DNA of 6,356 nt from an uncultured bacterium (lineage in GTDB: Bacteria; Verrucomicrobiota; Kiritimatiellia; RFP12; UBA1067), in NCBI GenBank assembly GCA_946401765.1, contig CAMIVJ010000171.1, positions 1-6,356 of the forward strand, read 5' to 3'. Below, piece after piece: positions 1 to 6,128 of this stretch. Positions within the stretch are counted from its first letter, which is position 1. Each line of letters starts with the position of its first letter. Both the position numbers and the translations under genes were made by a program. A model generated the notes under the pieces. The model saw only the letters and a program-made list of their open reading frames with translations, was not told the DNA's origin and searched no databases.

Positions 1-342
1 AGGGTCGAAGAGGTAGATTGCATCCGCGCTCTTGCCGAGGCCGAAAGGCGCCTGTAGGTTCTGCGGATCTAAGGGCAGCGTCTCGGAGTTCTTCGCGCCC
101 GTCCAGATGCGCAGCGCCTCGCCGGGCGCGAGATGCACGCCGCGCGGGATGGTGAGGGCCTTGGACGACTTGGCGCTTGGAACGGGAGGCTCCGTGCTGT
201 CTAGCGTGTCCGTCACCACCCATCCGGCGAGCGAGACGATGTTCGTGCCGTTGTTGTACAGCTCGAGCCAGTCGTCCATTGCGCCGGTGAGTGGATTCAC
301 GAACAGCGCGTTTTGCGCCATGAACTCGTTAAGGCGCACGTC
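1..342 (-). other. Lamin-tail domain 5, truncated by window edge (residues ~1887-2000)
   Basis: DDVRLNEFMAQNALFVNPLT (Met1894), DDWLELYNNGTNIVSLAGWV, LTIPRGVHLAPGEALRIWTG and LGKSADAIYLFDP make a canonical LTD; the last strand or two lie beyond base 1. The LNEFMAQN opening differs from the upstream LNEIMYHP type, a form usual for LTDs in the C-terminal part of CotH proteins. Confidence 0.8.
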
Positions 343-3300
343 ATCGCGTCCGTGGCTGGGCAATGGCGCCGACTCAGGCACGTTCGGCGGCAGACCGTCC
401 GGCGCGTCCGGCGATGTTTGGTACTGTCCCGGTTGCGCCACGCCCAGCACCGAGTTCGTTGCCGTGATGAGCATTCCCCATTCGATGTCCGAACTAGTGG
501 CTACGTTCTGGTGCACTTCCACCGCGATTGTGTTCGTGCCGGCTACGAGCAGCGAAGGATCGATCTGGAAGAACTCCGTGAAAGTGCCTTCGGTATCCTG
601 GGGGGCGTATGTCGTGGCGAGTGAGCTTTCCGTGAGCGCGCCATCGGGCGTGCGCGCGGAGCGGTGGATCTCGCGTCCGTTCAGGTACACCGCCGCGCAG
701 TCGTCCACCATGTACGCCGCGTACACGGCGTCCAGAACGCCGCCCGCCGTGGTGGCGCCGTTGTCGAGGGCGGGGAGCTGGTCTGGACCCAGCCGCGCGT
801 TCTCGGTGAGCTGCGCGTCGGAGAGCGCGGCGTTCCACACGCGCACTTCGTTGTACGTGGCCGAGGCGTCGTTGTCGTTGTATTGAGAATGCGCAAGCCA
901 GCAGTTGACCTGGCCCTGCACCATTGGGGACCATCCGGTTGTGCCGGAATTGATCGTGCAGGAGCCCATCGTGACGCCGGTGCGCGCGTTCTTCTTGCGG
1001 AACGTGGCGTTCCATGTGCCGTCTGCCGCCTGGGCAAACACGGCCGAGATGTGGAACTCGGTGCCGATGGTGAACGGAGCAAGCTTGCCCTGGACGTCGC
1101 CGCCGATCTGCTTGATGCAGACTGCGTCATTGTTGATGGCCGTGCCGCTCGTCCAGGCTATGAGGATGTAGTCGGTTGTGCTGCTGCCGAAGTCGAACAC
1201 TCGGCTCCAGTTCTGGCGCGCGTTGTGCGTGGCCCAGATCTCGATCGTGAAGGGCGAGCCGTCGGCGGGCATCACGTTCGCGCCGAGATCGATCCACGAC
1301 GTTCCCTTTGATCCGCCCACGCACACTATTGAGTTCGTGGCGGAGTTGAAGGTGGGCCTTGTGCTGCCGTACAACGCTGCAGTGCGGCCGCCCGCAGTGT
1401 CCAGGAGCGAGCCGTTGAAGCTCCAGCGGTGCAGAAGATAGTTGCGCGCGGCGACGTCGGCTTCGGGGTGCGCGGGGAAGATGTTGTCCATGTGGCGCAC
1501 TGATTCCGGCGGCGTGTAGAGAAACTGCGTGCGGAAGTAGTATGCCGCTCGCGTGGGGAGCGCGCCGATGTCCGTGGCAAGCGGAATCGCCCACGACGTG
1601 GAGTCCGTGTCGTGGCCTAGCGGACCACACCCGGAAGGCCATGCGCCGTCGTCAAACGCGGGGGCAAGCCAGTTGCTGCCGGGCGTCTGCACGGAATACA
1701 TCCAGCGCTGGTTGAGCGGCACTAGCTGCCGCCCGCCCTGCTGCACATACGATATGCCCGAAGCGCTCCAGCATTCGGCGCGCGAGTTGTCGGCTTCGGG
1801 AGTGTAGAGCGAGATGGCAGTGCCTGGCTCCACCTCCGGCCATCCCTCGCCGCCCCATTCCACGCGGTCGATTACGGTGTCGTCCAGCTCAAGCCCGCGC
1901 GCCGCGCGCGCAAGGCGCAGCGTCCCCGTAGTGCCGAGCGCGCCCGAGGTCGCAGCGCCCGTAGGTGTGATCGCCCCGCCCGCGTAGAGACCCGCGTACA
2001 CCTCCGCATCCTCTGCCACAACCGCGCTTTCGCCAGGCGCGAGGATGATGCCGCGCGGAAACGCGAAGTCGATCGATCCCGCAAGGTACACGCCGTCAAG
2101 GTTGAACGTGGTGCTGCTGGACGCATTGAGTATCTCCACGTAGCCGCCGCGCGGCTGGGCGGGCGAATGCATGATCGAGACGATCATTAGGCTCTCTGCG
2201 ATTGAGTCAAGAGCGGGGCCCGTGTAGATTAGCGTGGTCTCTGCGGTGTAGAGCGTGGCGCCGTTCTCGCCGATGCCGGCAAAGGTGGCGGGCGTCTGCG
2301 GCTGCGTCAAGACGAACTGCGCCTTCCAGGCAGTGGGCGAGGTCCAGGTTACGTCCAGCGGCTCGCCGTTGCAGGTGATGGACGCCACCTGGAACGGCGC
2401 CTCGCCCGTGACTGTGGCGAGGTTCGATGCGAAGGACTGCGGCGAAGTGAGCGTGAAATCAGAGGCATTTGCGGAGTTGATCTGCTGCAGCACGTTTGAG
2501 CGCCTCGTCTGGATGTTCGCCTGCGCGCTCGAGAGGCCGCTCATGTTAACGCCGTCCGCAGCTAGGGCCGCATATCGTGCGCTGTAGTCGGCAAGTTCGT
2601 CCGATCCCGTGGTGCACGCCTCGACGAGCGCGATGAACTTGCGCCAGTAGCCGCGAGTGTGTTCGTAGTTTTTGAGCATGGTGCGGAAGCTTGGGTCGAT
2701 GAGCTTGAGCGACGACGACTGCGGGTTCACGACGTCGGTCATGCTTCTGTCGCGCGTGTTCGGCGCGCCGAAGCTCGTGTCGATGTCCCACGCGAGAAGC
2801 GCCCATCCCTTCGGTCCGTCGTAGATGTATGCGTTCTTTCCGCGCTCCTTGCCGTACGAATCGTAGTTGCCAACGTACTGGTGAAGTGCGGAGACGGCGA
2901 GGAAGGAGTCAACGTCGGCCACCTTGGCGAGGTCGCGGGGATATGTGGGACTCGTTACGTTGTTGAACGTAGTGACGAGATTGTAGAACTCGTCGTAGTC
3001 GCTCGCCTCGAAGTTCTCGCATGCGCGAGCGAGCCAGTGCCAGCGGTAGCGCGAGCGCTTGTACACGGTGTTGCCGTCGTTGTCCGTGGTCTTGAACGAC
3101 TCGAGCGTGGCGCCGACTTCCTGTCCGCCGCGCGTGTACTTGAAATCTCCGAAGTTGTTGGGGTTGTACTCGAACCAGTCGTCGCACTTGTAGAGGCGTC
3201 CGTTCGTCTTCTCGGGGAACCAGTGGTCGATCATGGAGCTGTTGGGCTTCTCGGTGTCTTCCACCACGCCCTGCGAGTTCTGCAGAGTGCCGTTCGCGTA

Positions 3301-6000
3301 GAGGTGCACGACGCGGCGGTACACCGCGGCCTGGCCGAGGCGGCGTGCGAGGGCGTAGCAGAACTGCTCCTTGAAGACGGTTGGGTCCTCGCCGCTGCCG
3401 GGGTTGCCGGCGCAGGCGAGAACGAGGCCGTCGTCGTCGAGGAGCGCGTCGTCCTTCTCGAACTCGAGCTTGTAGTCGATGAAGCCGTTGTTTATTGGCC
3501 TCGAGAAACCCTTGCAGTGGAAGGGCGAGCCGCCGTACTGGATGCCGGCGTTGTAGATCACGCGGTCGTTGCCGTAGATGAAGGCGCAGGGAACGGGCGC
3601 GTTGCTGTCCTGGTTCCTCACGCGCCATGCCTCGAGGTTGGCGGCCGTTATCCAGAAGCGGTATGTGCCGAAGGTGTATGAGACGTGCGGGTCGTTCCAG
3701 CGGACGAGGCATTCGCGCGACGCGTCTGCCGGGAACGAGCGCGCGGCGTGCGACTGCGAGGCGTCCGATGCCGTCACGCGGAATCCAACAAGCGAGTTTG
3801 CCGCCGGCGCGGGAATCGTCGCCGAATACCATCCCGCTTCGCAGGCGGCCATCACGACCGTCGTGGTGGTGGCGTTGCCGTCCACGTGCCAGGCGAGAGT
3901 CACGGCGTCGACGCCGTCAGGGTCGTCCACGCGGGCATACACCGTCACGCTCTCGCCGTTTGCGGGCAGCAGCGGATCGTGCGTCACTTCCGCGATGGCG
4001 GGCGCGGCGTTTGCGGCGCGGCTGTTGGCGCGGCCGGGCGTGCCGAACGCGTGCGTCGTCGTGATGTCGCCGCATGCCTCGATCCAGTTGCCGCGCGCGC
4101 GCATCAGCACGTCGGGCGAGCCGGCGAGCCACTTGACGCGCATCGAGATTGTGCCTGAGCCGGACTCCGGCAGGTTCGACGTTAGCGTGCCGCGAATGCC
4201 GTTGCCGCCCGTGTGCAGGCGGCCCGTGGCGCGCACGTGCAGAACCTTCGCGCCTGCATCGGCCTGAGCGTTCGCCTCTATCGCGCTCGCCGCGTGCGTG
4301 CCATGGAATCGCCATGTTGAGTTGGAGTCTTCGAAGGAGGGATTCACCACGAGGTTGGAACCGGTGGCGGATTTCAGCACCACCGAGTCCACAAGGCATT
4401 CGCCGGCGCCGTATAGGCCGAGCTCCACCTGCGTGGGATCGCCATAGCTGTCGTCGGAGCGGCCGTACTCAATCGCGCCGGTGTATTCGATCGTCTTCCA
4501 GCCGCATGTGCGCGGCTCGGCGCTGGCGGACCAGCTTCCGGCGAGCAGCGGGTCCGAACGAGGGTCCACGCGCTCAAGCGAGCTGCCTCCGCCGTCCGCA
4601 AGGTCGCCCCACGCGCCGCCGTCGCGGTAGCGCACCTCCTCCATGATCACGAGGCTGGTGGTGGTGGCATCTGCAGCTGCGTCCCACACTTCCATCGGAC
4701 GCCTCAGCCTCACGGTGCCGCTGCCGTTCGGGAGCGAGCTAGTGAAACCGTCCGCCGCCAGAAGCCCCGCAAAGTCGGCGTACAGTTCTCGAAACGCGCT
4801 ACGCTTGCCTGCGACGACGAGATACCCGTTCGCGGGGATGCGTTCGGTGAATTCATAGTCCACGTCACCCGAAATCACCCAGCCGGTGAGGTCGATCTCC
4901 TGGTCGGTTGTGTTCAGAAGCTCGATGTACTCGTGGTCGCGGTTTTCTGTGAGAGGGTGGTACATTATCTCGTTCAGCACCACGGGGGACTGCATACGCG
5001 GGGCGTTGCGCGAGCCAGGTGTGGGCAAGGAGAGAAGGGCTAGGCGCGAGGAGCCGTCGGGGGAGCGTCCGTACGCGCCGCCGATCGGCACTGCCGGAAG
5101 GCGCACGGCGTCGATGACGGCAGAAGATTCGGCTGCGGGCGCGCGCAGGAGAATTTCGTCCTTCGCGCCTGTCACGGCGAAGCCGAGAGTCGCCTCGTCG
5201 ACTGCGAGAAGCGCGTGCGGGGCGAGAGTGGCGTCTGCGGGGAAGGTGTAGGATGCGGATGTCTTTGCCGAGGAGATGGTGCATCCGGCGAGAGAGACGG
5301 TGGATGCGCCGGCGTTGATCAGCTCGACTGCGCCGCCAGAGTTGGCGGAATGGGGGATGAGCTCGTTGATGAGCAGCGTTGCGCGAGAGGTGCTGCGGGC
5401 GGGTTCGGCCGCGCCGGGAGAGCCGCCGGGAAGTGCGGAGCAGGACCATGCGGCGGGATTCGTTTGGCCGAGAGAGGGGCGGGCGAGGACGAGAGAGTGT
5501 CCGGATCCTGCGATGCCGGCGGGCCATGGATCGGAGTCCTTGATCTTGACGGAGAAAAGCTCCGCGCCGAGCTCGTCGTGCAGCCGGAGCTGGGCGGTGT
5601 ATTCAAAGGCGTCGGCGCGGCTTGCCTGCAGCACGCCCGTAAGACCGTAGATTGTGGCGACGTCGGCGGCGTGCGGGGCGATGACCACGCGTCCAAGGGC
5701 GGGGATGGAGTAGCCCTGCGGGAAGGTGAACTCGAGCGCGCCGGAGAGAGTCCAGCCGCCCACGCGCTGCGGGAATGGGTTGGAGTTGTAGAGCTCCACG
5801 AAACGCGCGTCGAGCCCGTCGGCGCGCGCCGCGGGCTGCGCGTGCACTTCGGCGAGCACGATCGGTCCGCGCCGCGTTGCGGGGCCTGGCGCCTCCTCGC
5901 CGCCGCGCAGAAGACGCAAAAGCACTGGAGCAGGCGCGGACGCGTGCAACATCGCCGCGGCGCACATGCCTAGCACTATGGGAAGAATGTATCTTGTCAT
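1..6000 (-). CDS. Giant secreted LTD/CotH-kinase/LamG multidomain protein (3' end beyond window)
   Basis: The frame starting at the ATG at 6000-5998 stays open for 2000 codons to base 1; the last visible residues are AIYLFDP. Order of domains by residue: signal peptide 1-22; lamin-tail domains about 46-125, 207-305 and 340-462; beta-sandwich 502-638; Ig-like 655-760; CotH kinase 777-1171; Ig-like 1178-1253; lamin-tail 1272-1385; galactose-binding-like jelly roll 1425-1500 and 1750-1855, split by a LamG domain at 1519-1738; fifth lamin-tail from 1887. The protein should be exported and act outside the cytoplasm or at the cell surface. CotH relatives are atypical kinases, the other modules bind carbohydrate or protein; the substrate here is unknown. 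The start was chosen because it gives a good signal peptide and sits just below a strong -10 box; there is no Shine-Dalgarno. Met12 and Met17 would destroy the signal peptide. No frameshift is seen. A C-terminal anchor or sorting signal, if present, is outside the window. Confidence 0.93.
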   Translation of the reverse strand, partial: MTRYILPIVLGMCAAAMLHASAPAPVLLRLLRGGEEAPGPATRRGPIVLAEVHAQPAARADGLDARFVELYNSNPFPQRVGGWTLSGALEFTFPQGYSIPALGRVVIAPHAADVATIYGLTGVLQASRADAFEYTAQLRLHDELGAELFSVKIKDSDPWPAGIAGSGHSLVLARPSLGQTNPAAWSCSALPGGSPGAAEPARSTSRATLLINELIPHSANSGGAVELINAGASTVSLAGCTISSAKTSASYTFPADATLAPHALLAVDEATLGFAVTGAKDEILLRAPAAESSAVIDAVRLPAVPIGGAYGRSPDGSSRLALLSLPTPGSRNAPRMQSPVVLNEIMYHPLTENRDHEYIELLNTTDQEIDLTGWVISGDVDYEFTERIPANGYLVVAGKRSAFRELYADFAGLLAADGFTSSLPNGSGTVRLRRPMEVWDAAADATTTSLVIMEEVRYRDGGAWGDLADGGGSSLERVDPRSDPLLAGSWSASAEPRTCGWKTIEYTGAIEYGRSDDSYGDPTQVELGLYGAGECLVDSVVLKSATGSNLVVNPSFEDSNSTWRFHGTHAASAIEANAQADAGAKVLHVRATGRLHTGGNGIRGTLTSNLPESGSGTISMRVKWLAGSPDVLMRARGNWIEACGDITTTHAFGTPGRANSRAANAAPAIAEVTHDPLLPANGESVTVYARVDDPDGVDAVTLAWHVDGNATTTTVVMAACEAGWYSATIPAPAANSLVGFRVTASDASQSHAARSFPADASRECLVRWNDPHVSYTFGTYRFWITAANLEAWRVRNQDSNAPVPCAFIYGNDRVIYNAGIQYGGSPFHCKGFSRPINNGFIDYKLEFEKDDALLDDDGLVLACAGNPGSGEDPTVFKEQFCYALARRLGQAAVYRRVVHLYANGTLQNSQGVVEDTEKPNSSMIDHWFPEKTNGRLYKCDDWFEYNPNNFGDFKYTRGGQEVGATLESFKTTDNDGNTVYKRSRYRWHWLARACENFEASDYDEFYNLVTTFNNVTSPTYPRDLAKVADVDSFLAVSALHQYVGNYDSYGKERGKNAYIYDGPKGWALLAWDIDTSFGAPNTRDRSMTDVVNPQSSSLKLIDPSFRTMLKNYEHTRGYWRKFIALVEACTTGSDELADYSARYAALAADGVNMSGLSSAQANIQTRRSNVLQQINSANASDFTLTSPQSFASNLATVTGEAPFQVASITCNGEPLDVTWTSPTAWKAQFVLTQPQTPATFAGIGENGATLYTAETTLIYTGPALDSIAESLMIVSIMHSPAQPRGGYVEILNASSSTTFNLDGVYLAGSIDFAFPRGIILAPGESAVVAEDAEVYAGLYAGGAITPTGAATSGALGTTGTLRLARAARGLELDDTVIDRVEWGGEGWPEVEPGTAISLYTPEADNSRAECWSASGISYVQQGGRQLVPLNQRWMYSVQTPGSNWLAPAFDDGAWPSGCGPLGHDTDSTSWAIPLATDIGALPTRAAYYFRTQFLYTPPESVRHMDNIFPAHPEADVAARNYLLHRWSFNGSLLDTAGGRTAALYGSTRPTFNSATNSIVCVGGSKGTSWIDLGANVMPADGSPFTIEIWATHNARQNWSRVFDFGSSTTDYILIAWTSGTAINNDAVCIKQIGGDVQGKLAPFTIGTEFHISAVFAQAADGTWNATFRKKNARTGVTMGSCTINSGTTGWSPMVQGQVNCWLAHSQYNDNDASATYNEVRVWNAALSDAQLTENARLGPDQLPALDNGATTAGGVLDAVYAAYMVDDCAAVYLNGREIHRSARTPDGALTESSLATTYAPQDTEGTFTEFFQIDPSLLVAGTNTIAVEVHQNVATSSDIEWGMLITATNSVLGVAQPGQYQTSPDAPDGLPPNVPESAPLPSHGRDDVRLNEFMAQNALFVNPLTGAMDDWLELYNNGTNIVSLAGWVVTDTLDSTEPPVPSAKSSKALTIPRGVHLAPGEALRIWTGAKNSETLPLDPQNLQAPFGLGKSADAIYLFDP
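436..753 (-). other. Galactose-binding-like jelly roll, second half (residues ~1750-1855)
   Basis: DAVYAAYMVDDCAAVYLNGR (Met1764, Asp1766, Asp1767, Asn1774) is the DD.AAVYLNG strand that completes the fold begun at residue 1425; EIHRSARTPDG, FTEFFQIDPSLLVAGTNTIA, VEVHQNVATSSDIEWGMLI (Met1843) are the remaining strands. The Gly usual after the Asp pair is Cys1768 here. Confidence 0.72.
787..1446 (-). other. LamG/concanavalin-like domain inserted in the jelly roll (residues ~1519-1738)
   Basis: The domain begins YLLHRWSFNGSLLDTAGG (Trp1526), has SPFTIEIWATHNARQNWSRV, FHISAVFAQAADGTWNATF, and ends TYNEVRVWNAALSDAQLTEN (Trp1722). The 'FTIEIW' and 'NEVRVWN.ALS..QL' phrases are hallmarks of LamG-like (Laminin_G_3) domains. 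Such domains often bind glycans or proteins. Its placement between two halves of another fold is what is unusual. Confidence 0.8.
1501..1728 (-). other. Galactose-binding-like jelly roll, first half (residues ~1425-1500)
   Basis: VPLNQRWMYSVQTPGSNWLA, PAFDDGAWPSGCGPLGHDT and RAAYYFRTQFLYTPPES show the 'W.Y......WL...FDD..W..G..PLG' and 'YYFR..F' strands that begin galactose-binding-like jelly rolls. In a normal member the next strand carries a DDG.AVYLNG motif; here that strand appears only after about 250 residues, because a LamG domain intervenes. Confidence 0.7.
1846..2187 (-). other. Lamin-tail domain 4 (residues ~1272-1385)
   Basis: LMIVSIMHSPAQPRGGYVEI (Met1277), LNASSSTTFNLDGVYLAGSI, FPRGIILAPGESAVVAED and the closing VIDRVEWGGEGWP follow the LTD plan. 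The opening strand has IVSIMHSP in place of the normal LNEIMYHP, and the GW-L strand reads DGVYLAG, so this copy is diverged. The following AISLYTPEADNSRAECWSAS is the standard LTD tail. Confidence 0.75.
2242..2469 (-). other. Ig-like module after the kinase (residues ~1178-1253)
   Basis: The stretch ATVTGEAPFQVASITCNGEP, DVTWTSPTAWKAQFVLTQP and PATFAGIGENGATL has the 'V.G.AP..V..I..NG....TW.S.T.W...V' pattern of small beta modules that usually follow CotH domains in such proteins. Its role is probably structural. Confidence 0.5.
2488..3672 (-). other. CotH-type protein kinase domain (residues ~777-1171)
   Basis: Recognisable CotH (PF08757) landmarks occur in order: YRFWITAANLEAW at the start; IQYGGSPFHCKGFSRP; DYKLEFEKDD; FKEQFCYALARRLG; VVHLYANGTLQNSQGVVEDT with an acidic residue at Glu914; MIDHWFPEKTNGRLYKCDDW (Met923-Trp942); GNYDSYGKERGKNAYIYDG (Asn1045, Asn1056); and LLAWDIDTSFGAP with Asp1072 and Asp1074. 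The NYD and WDID motifs correspond to the catalytic and metal-binding region of CotH kinases, so the domain looks catalytically intact. CotH of Bacillus spores phosphorylates coat proteins; substrates of secreted PVC-type CotH proteins are not known. The variant 'NG...QGVVEDT...WFP' and 'LYKxDDWFE' wording fits a sub-family seen with LTDs. Confidence 0.85.
3721..4038 (-). other. Ig-like module before the kinase (residues ~655-760)
   Basis: APAIAEVTHDPLLPANGESV, TVYARVDDPDGVDAVTLAWH and GWYSATIPAP...VGFRVTASDAS show the alternating strands and the 'P..P..G..V...A.V.D.DG' phrase of Ig/FN3-like spacers that commonly sit between an LTD and a CotH domain. It probably positions the kinase away from the upstream modules. 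A TTTT run (NATTTTVVM) lies in one loop. Confidence 0.6.
4087..4497 (-). other. Carbohydrate-binding-like beta-sandwich (residues ~502-638)
   Basis: The segment QVELGLYGAGECLVDSVVL, followed by NLVVNPSFEDSNSTWRFHGT (His566), KVLHVRATGR and SGTISMRVKWLAGSPDVLMR, has the 'N-x-SFE....W' and 'LHV.A' signatures of jelly-roll modules of the CBM4/9 or discoidin type. Domain family is an inference from the pattern; no ligand-binding residues can be named. Confidence 0.5.
4615..4983 (-). other. Lamin-tail domain 3 (residues ~340-462)
   Basis: This is the most canonical LTD in the protein: VVLNEIMYHPLTENRDHEYI (Met346), then ELLNTTDQEIDLTGWVISG, IPANGYLVVAGKRSAF, LPNGSGTVRLRRP and the closing strand VIMEEVRYRDGGAW (Met453). 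The trailing LADGGGSSLERVDPRSDP...W segment is the usual companion of the LTD that precedes CotH domains in large secreted proteins, so this copy and the kinase are likely an ancestral unit. Confidence 0.85.
5086..5382 (-). other. Lamin-tail domain 2 (residues ~207-305)
   Basis: LLINELIPHS (from residue 209), then VELINAGASTVSLAGCTI, TFPADATLAPHALLAVD and DEILLRAP...SAVIDAVRL match the strands of an LTD fold. It is more diverged than copies 3 and 5: the usual Trp of the GW-L strand is replaced by Cys (AGCTIS). It ends in a GRSPDGSS / PTPGSRN linker typical between repeats of this kind. Confidence 0.7.
5626..5865 (-). other. Lamin-tail domain 1 (residues ~46-125)
   Basis: The segment opens with IVLAEVHAQP and continues with FVELYNSNPFPQRVGGWTL, then a hydrophobic strand and VVIAPHAADV. 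This is the lamin-tail (LTD, PF00932) pattern: an opening strand, an E-[LI]-x-N strand, a 'GW-L' strand and a closing 'G-x-VVIA' strand. It is followed at about 169-196 by the SGHSLVL...W..SALPGGSPG stretch that often trails LTDs in secreted bacterial proteins. The role is probably binding or structural. Confidence 0.75.
5935..6000 (-). other. Sec signal peptide of the CotH/LTD protein
   Basis: Residues 1-22 read MTRYILPIVLGMCAAAMLHA then SA. There is a short basic n-region (Arg3), a hydrophobic core (residues 4-18) and small residues suited to signal peptidase I, with cleavage likely after LHA (20) or ASA (22); a Pro at 23 makes the second site less favourable. There is no lipobox in a position that fits a lipoprotein: Cys13 lies in the middle of the core. 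Confidence 0.8.
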
Positions 6001-6008
6001 GGTTGCCT

Positions 6009-6025
6009 AAATTATATCATAATTT
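6009..6025. repeat. Perfect 7-3-7 AT-rich palindrome over the minus-strand -10
   Basis: AAATTAT (6009-6015), spacer ATC, ATAATTT (6019-6025): the arms are exact reverse complements. The palindrome contains the whole -10 box of the minus-strand gene and is the only pronounced AT-rich patch nearby. It could be an operator, or simply a -10 with chance symmetry. Confidence 0.5.
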
Positions 6026-6039
6026 CGCGCGTGCGCGTA
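6011..6039 (-). promoter_or_regulatory. Extended -10 promoter of the CotH/LTD gene
   Basis: Read on the minus strand, TATAAT lies at 6016-6011 and is preceded by TGA at 6019-6017, a perfect extended -10 (TGnTATAAT). At 17-bp spacing the -35 position (6039-6034) reads TACGCG, a poor match, which is tolerated by extended -10 promoters. Only 10 bases separate the -10 from the ATG, so transcription should begin at the A residues 6004/6003, 3-4 bases before the start codon. Confidence 0.65.
6026..6037. repeat. GC-rich palindrome adjacent to the AT palindrome
   Basis: CGCGC (6026-6030), GT, GCGCG (6033-6037) is a perfect 5-2-5 inverted repeat and an alternating purine-pyrimidine run. It starts at the base following the AT-rich palindrome and covers the spacer and -35 position of the minus-strand promoter. 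In GC-rich DNA such runs also arise by chance. Confidence 0.35.
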
Positions 6040-6080
6040 GTTTTTCGTCCACCTGACATTCCGGTTCGGGCTTTTCTTTG

Positions 6081-6109
6081 CGCACAAGGGCGGGGTTTTG
6101 TGGTATAAT
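6081..6109 (+). promoter_or_regulatory. Extended -10 promoter of the plus-strand gene
   Basis: TATAAT at 6104-6109 is preceded by TGG at 6101-6103, giving a perfect extended -10. At a 17-bp spacer the -35 position (6081-6086) reads CGCACA, matching three of six consensus bases (the ACA). The expected start of transcription is near A6117. Confidence 0.65.
6083..6102. repeat. CACAA-N10-TTGTG inverted repeat in the plus-strand promoter
   Basis: CACAA (6083-6087) and TTGTG (6098-6102) are exact reverse complements ten bases apart. They occupy the -35/spacer region up to the TG of the extended -10, a place where a dimeric regulator could act. The arms are only 5 bp, so chance is quite possible. 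Confidence 0.25.
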
Positions 6110-6112
6110 TAC

Positions 6113-6128
6113 CGCCATGCACGCCATG
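6113..6128 (+). repeat. Tandem CGCCATG direct repeat at the predicted mRNA start
   Basis: CGCCATG occurs at 6113-6119 and again at 6122-6128, a 9-bp period. Each copy contains an ATG, and the two ATGs are in the same frame; they are the candidate starts of the short upstream ORF. Short enough to be chance. Confidence 0.3.

Noticed and set aside
32..886. A 284-residue plus-strand open frame
   Set aside because: Ser/Ala/Val-rich, no motif, and antisense to LTD5, the split jelly roll and the end of the LamG domain, whose motifs are clear.
2659..3681. A 340-residue open frame on the plus strand
   Set aside because: It is antisense to the CotH domain, very rich in Val/Ala/Glu/Arg with no recognisable motif, and the opposite strand carries well-matched CotH motifs; it is a product of high GC.
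2909..3832. A 307-residue minus-strand open frame
   Set aside because: It is in another frame of the same strand as the CotH gene, is dominated by Arg and shows no domain; it is a frame shadow.
4865..5527. A 220-residue Arg-rich minus-strand frame and neighbouring minus/plus frames over 4900-5970
   Set aside because: All overlap LTD1-3 of the real gene; composition is that of out-of-frame GC-rich DNA.
5900..5970. Met12 or Met17 as the true start of the giant protein
   Set aside because: Either would remove the basic n-region and most of the hydrophobic core, and neither has a Shine-Dalgarno.
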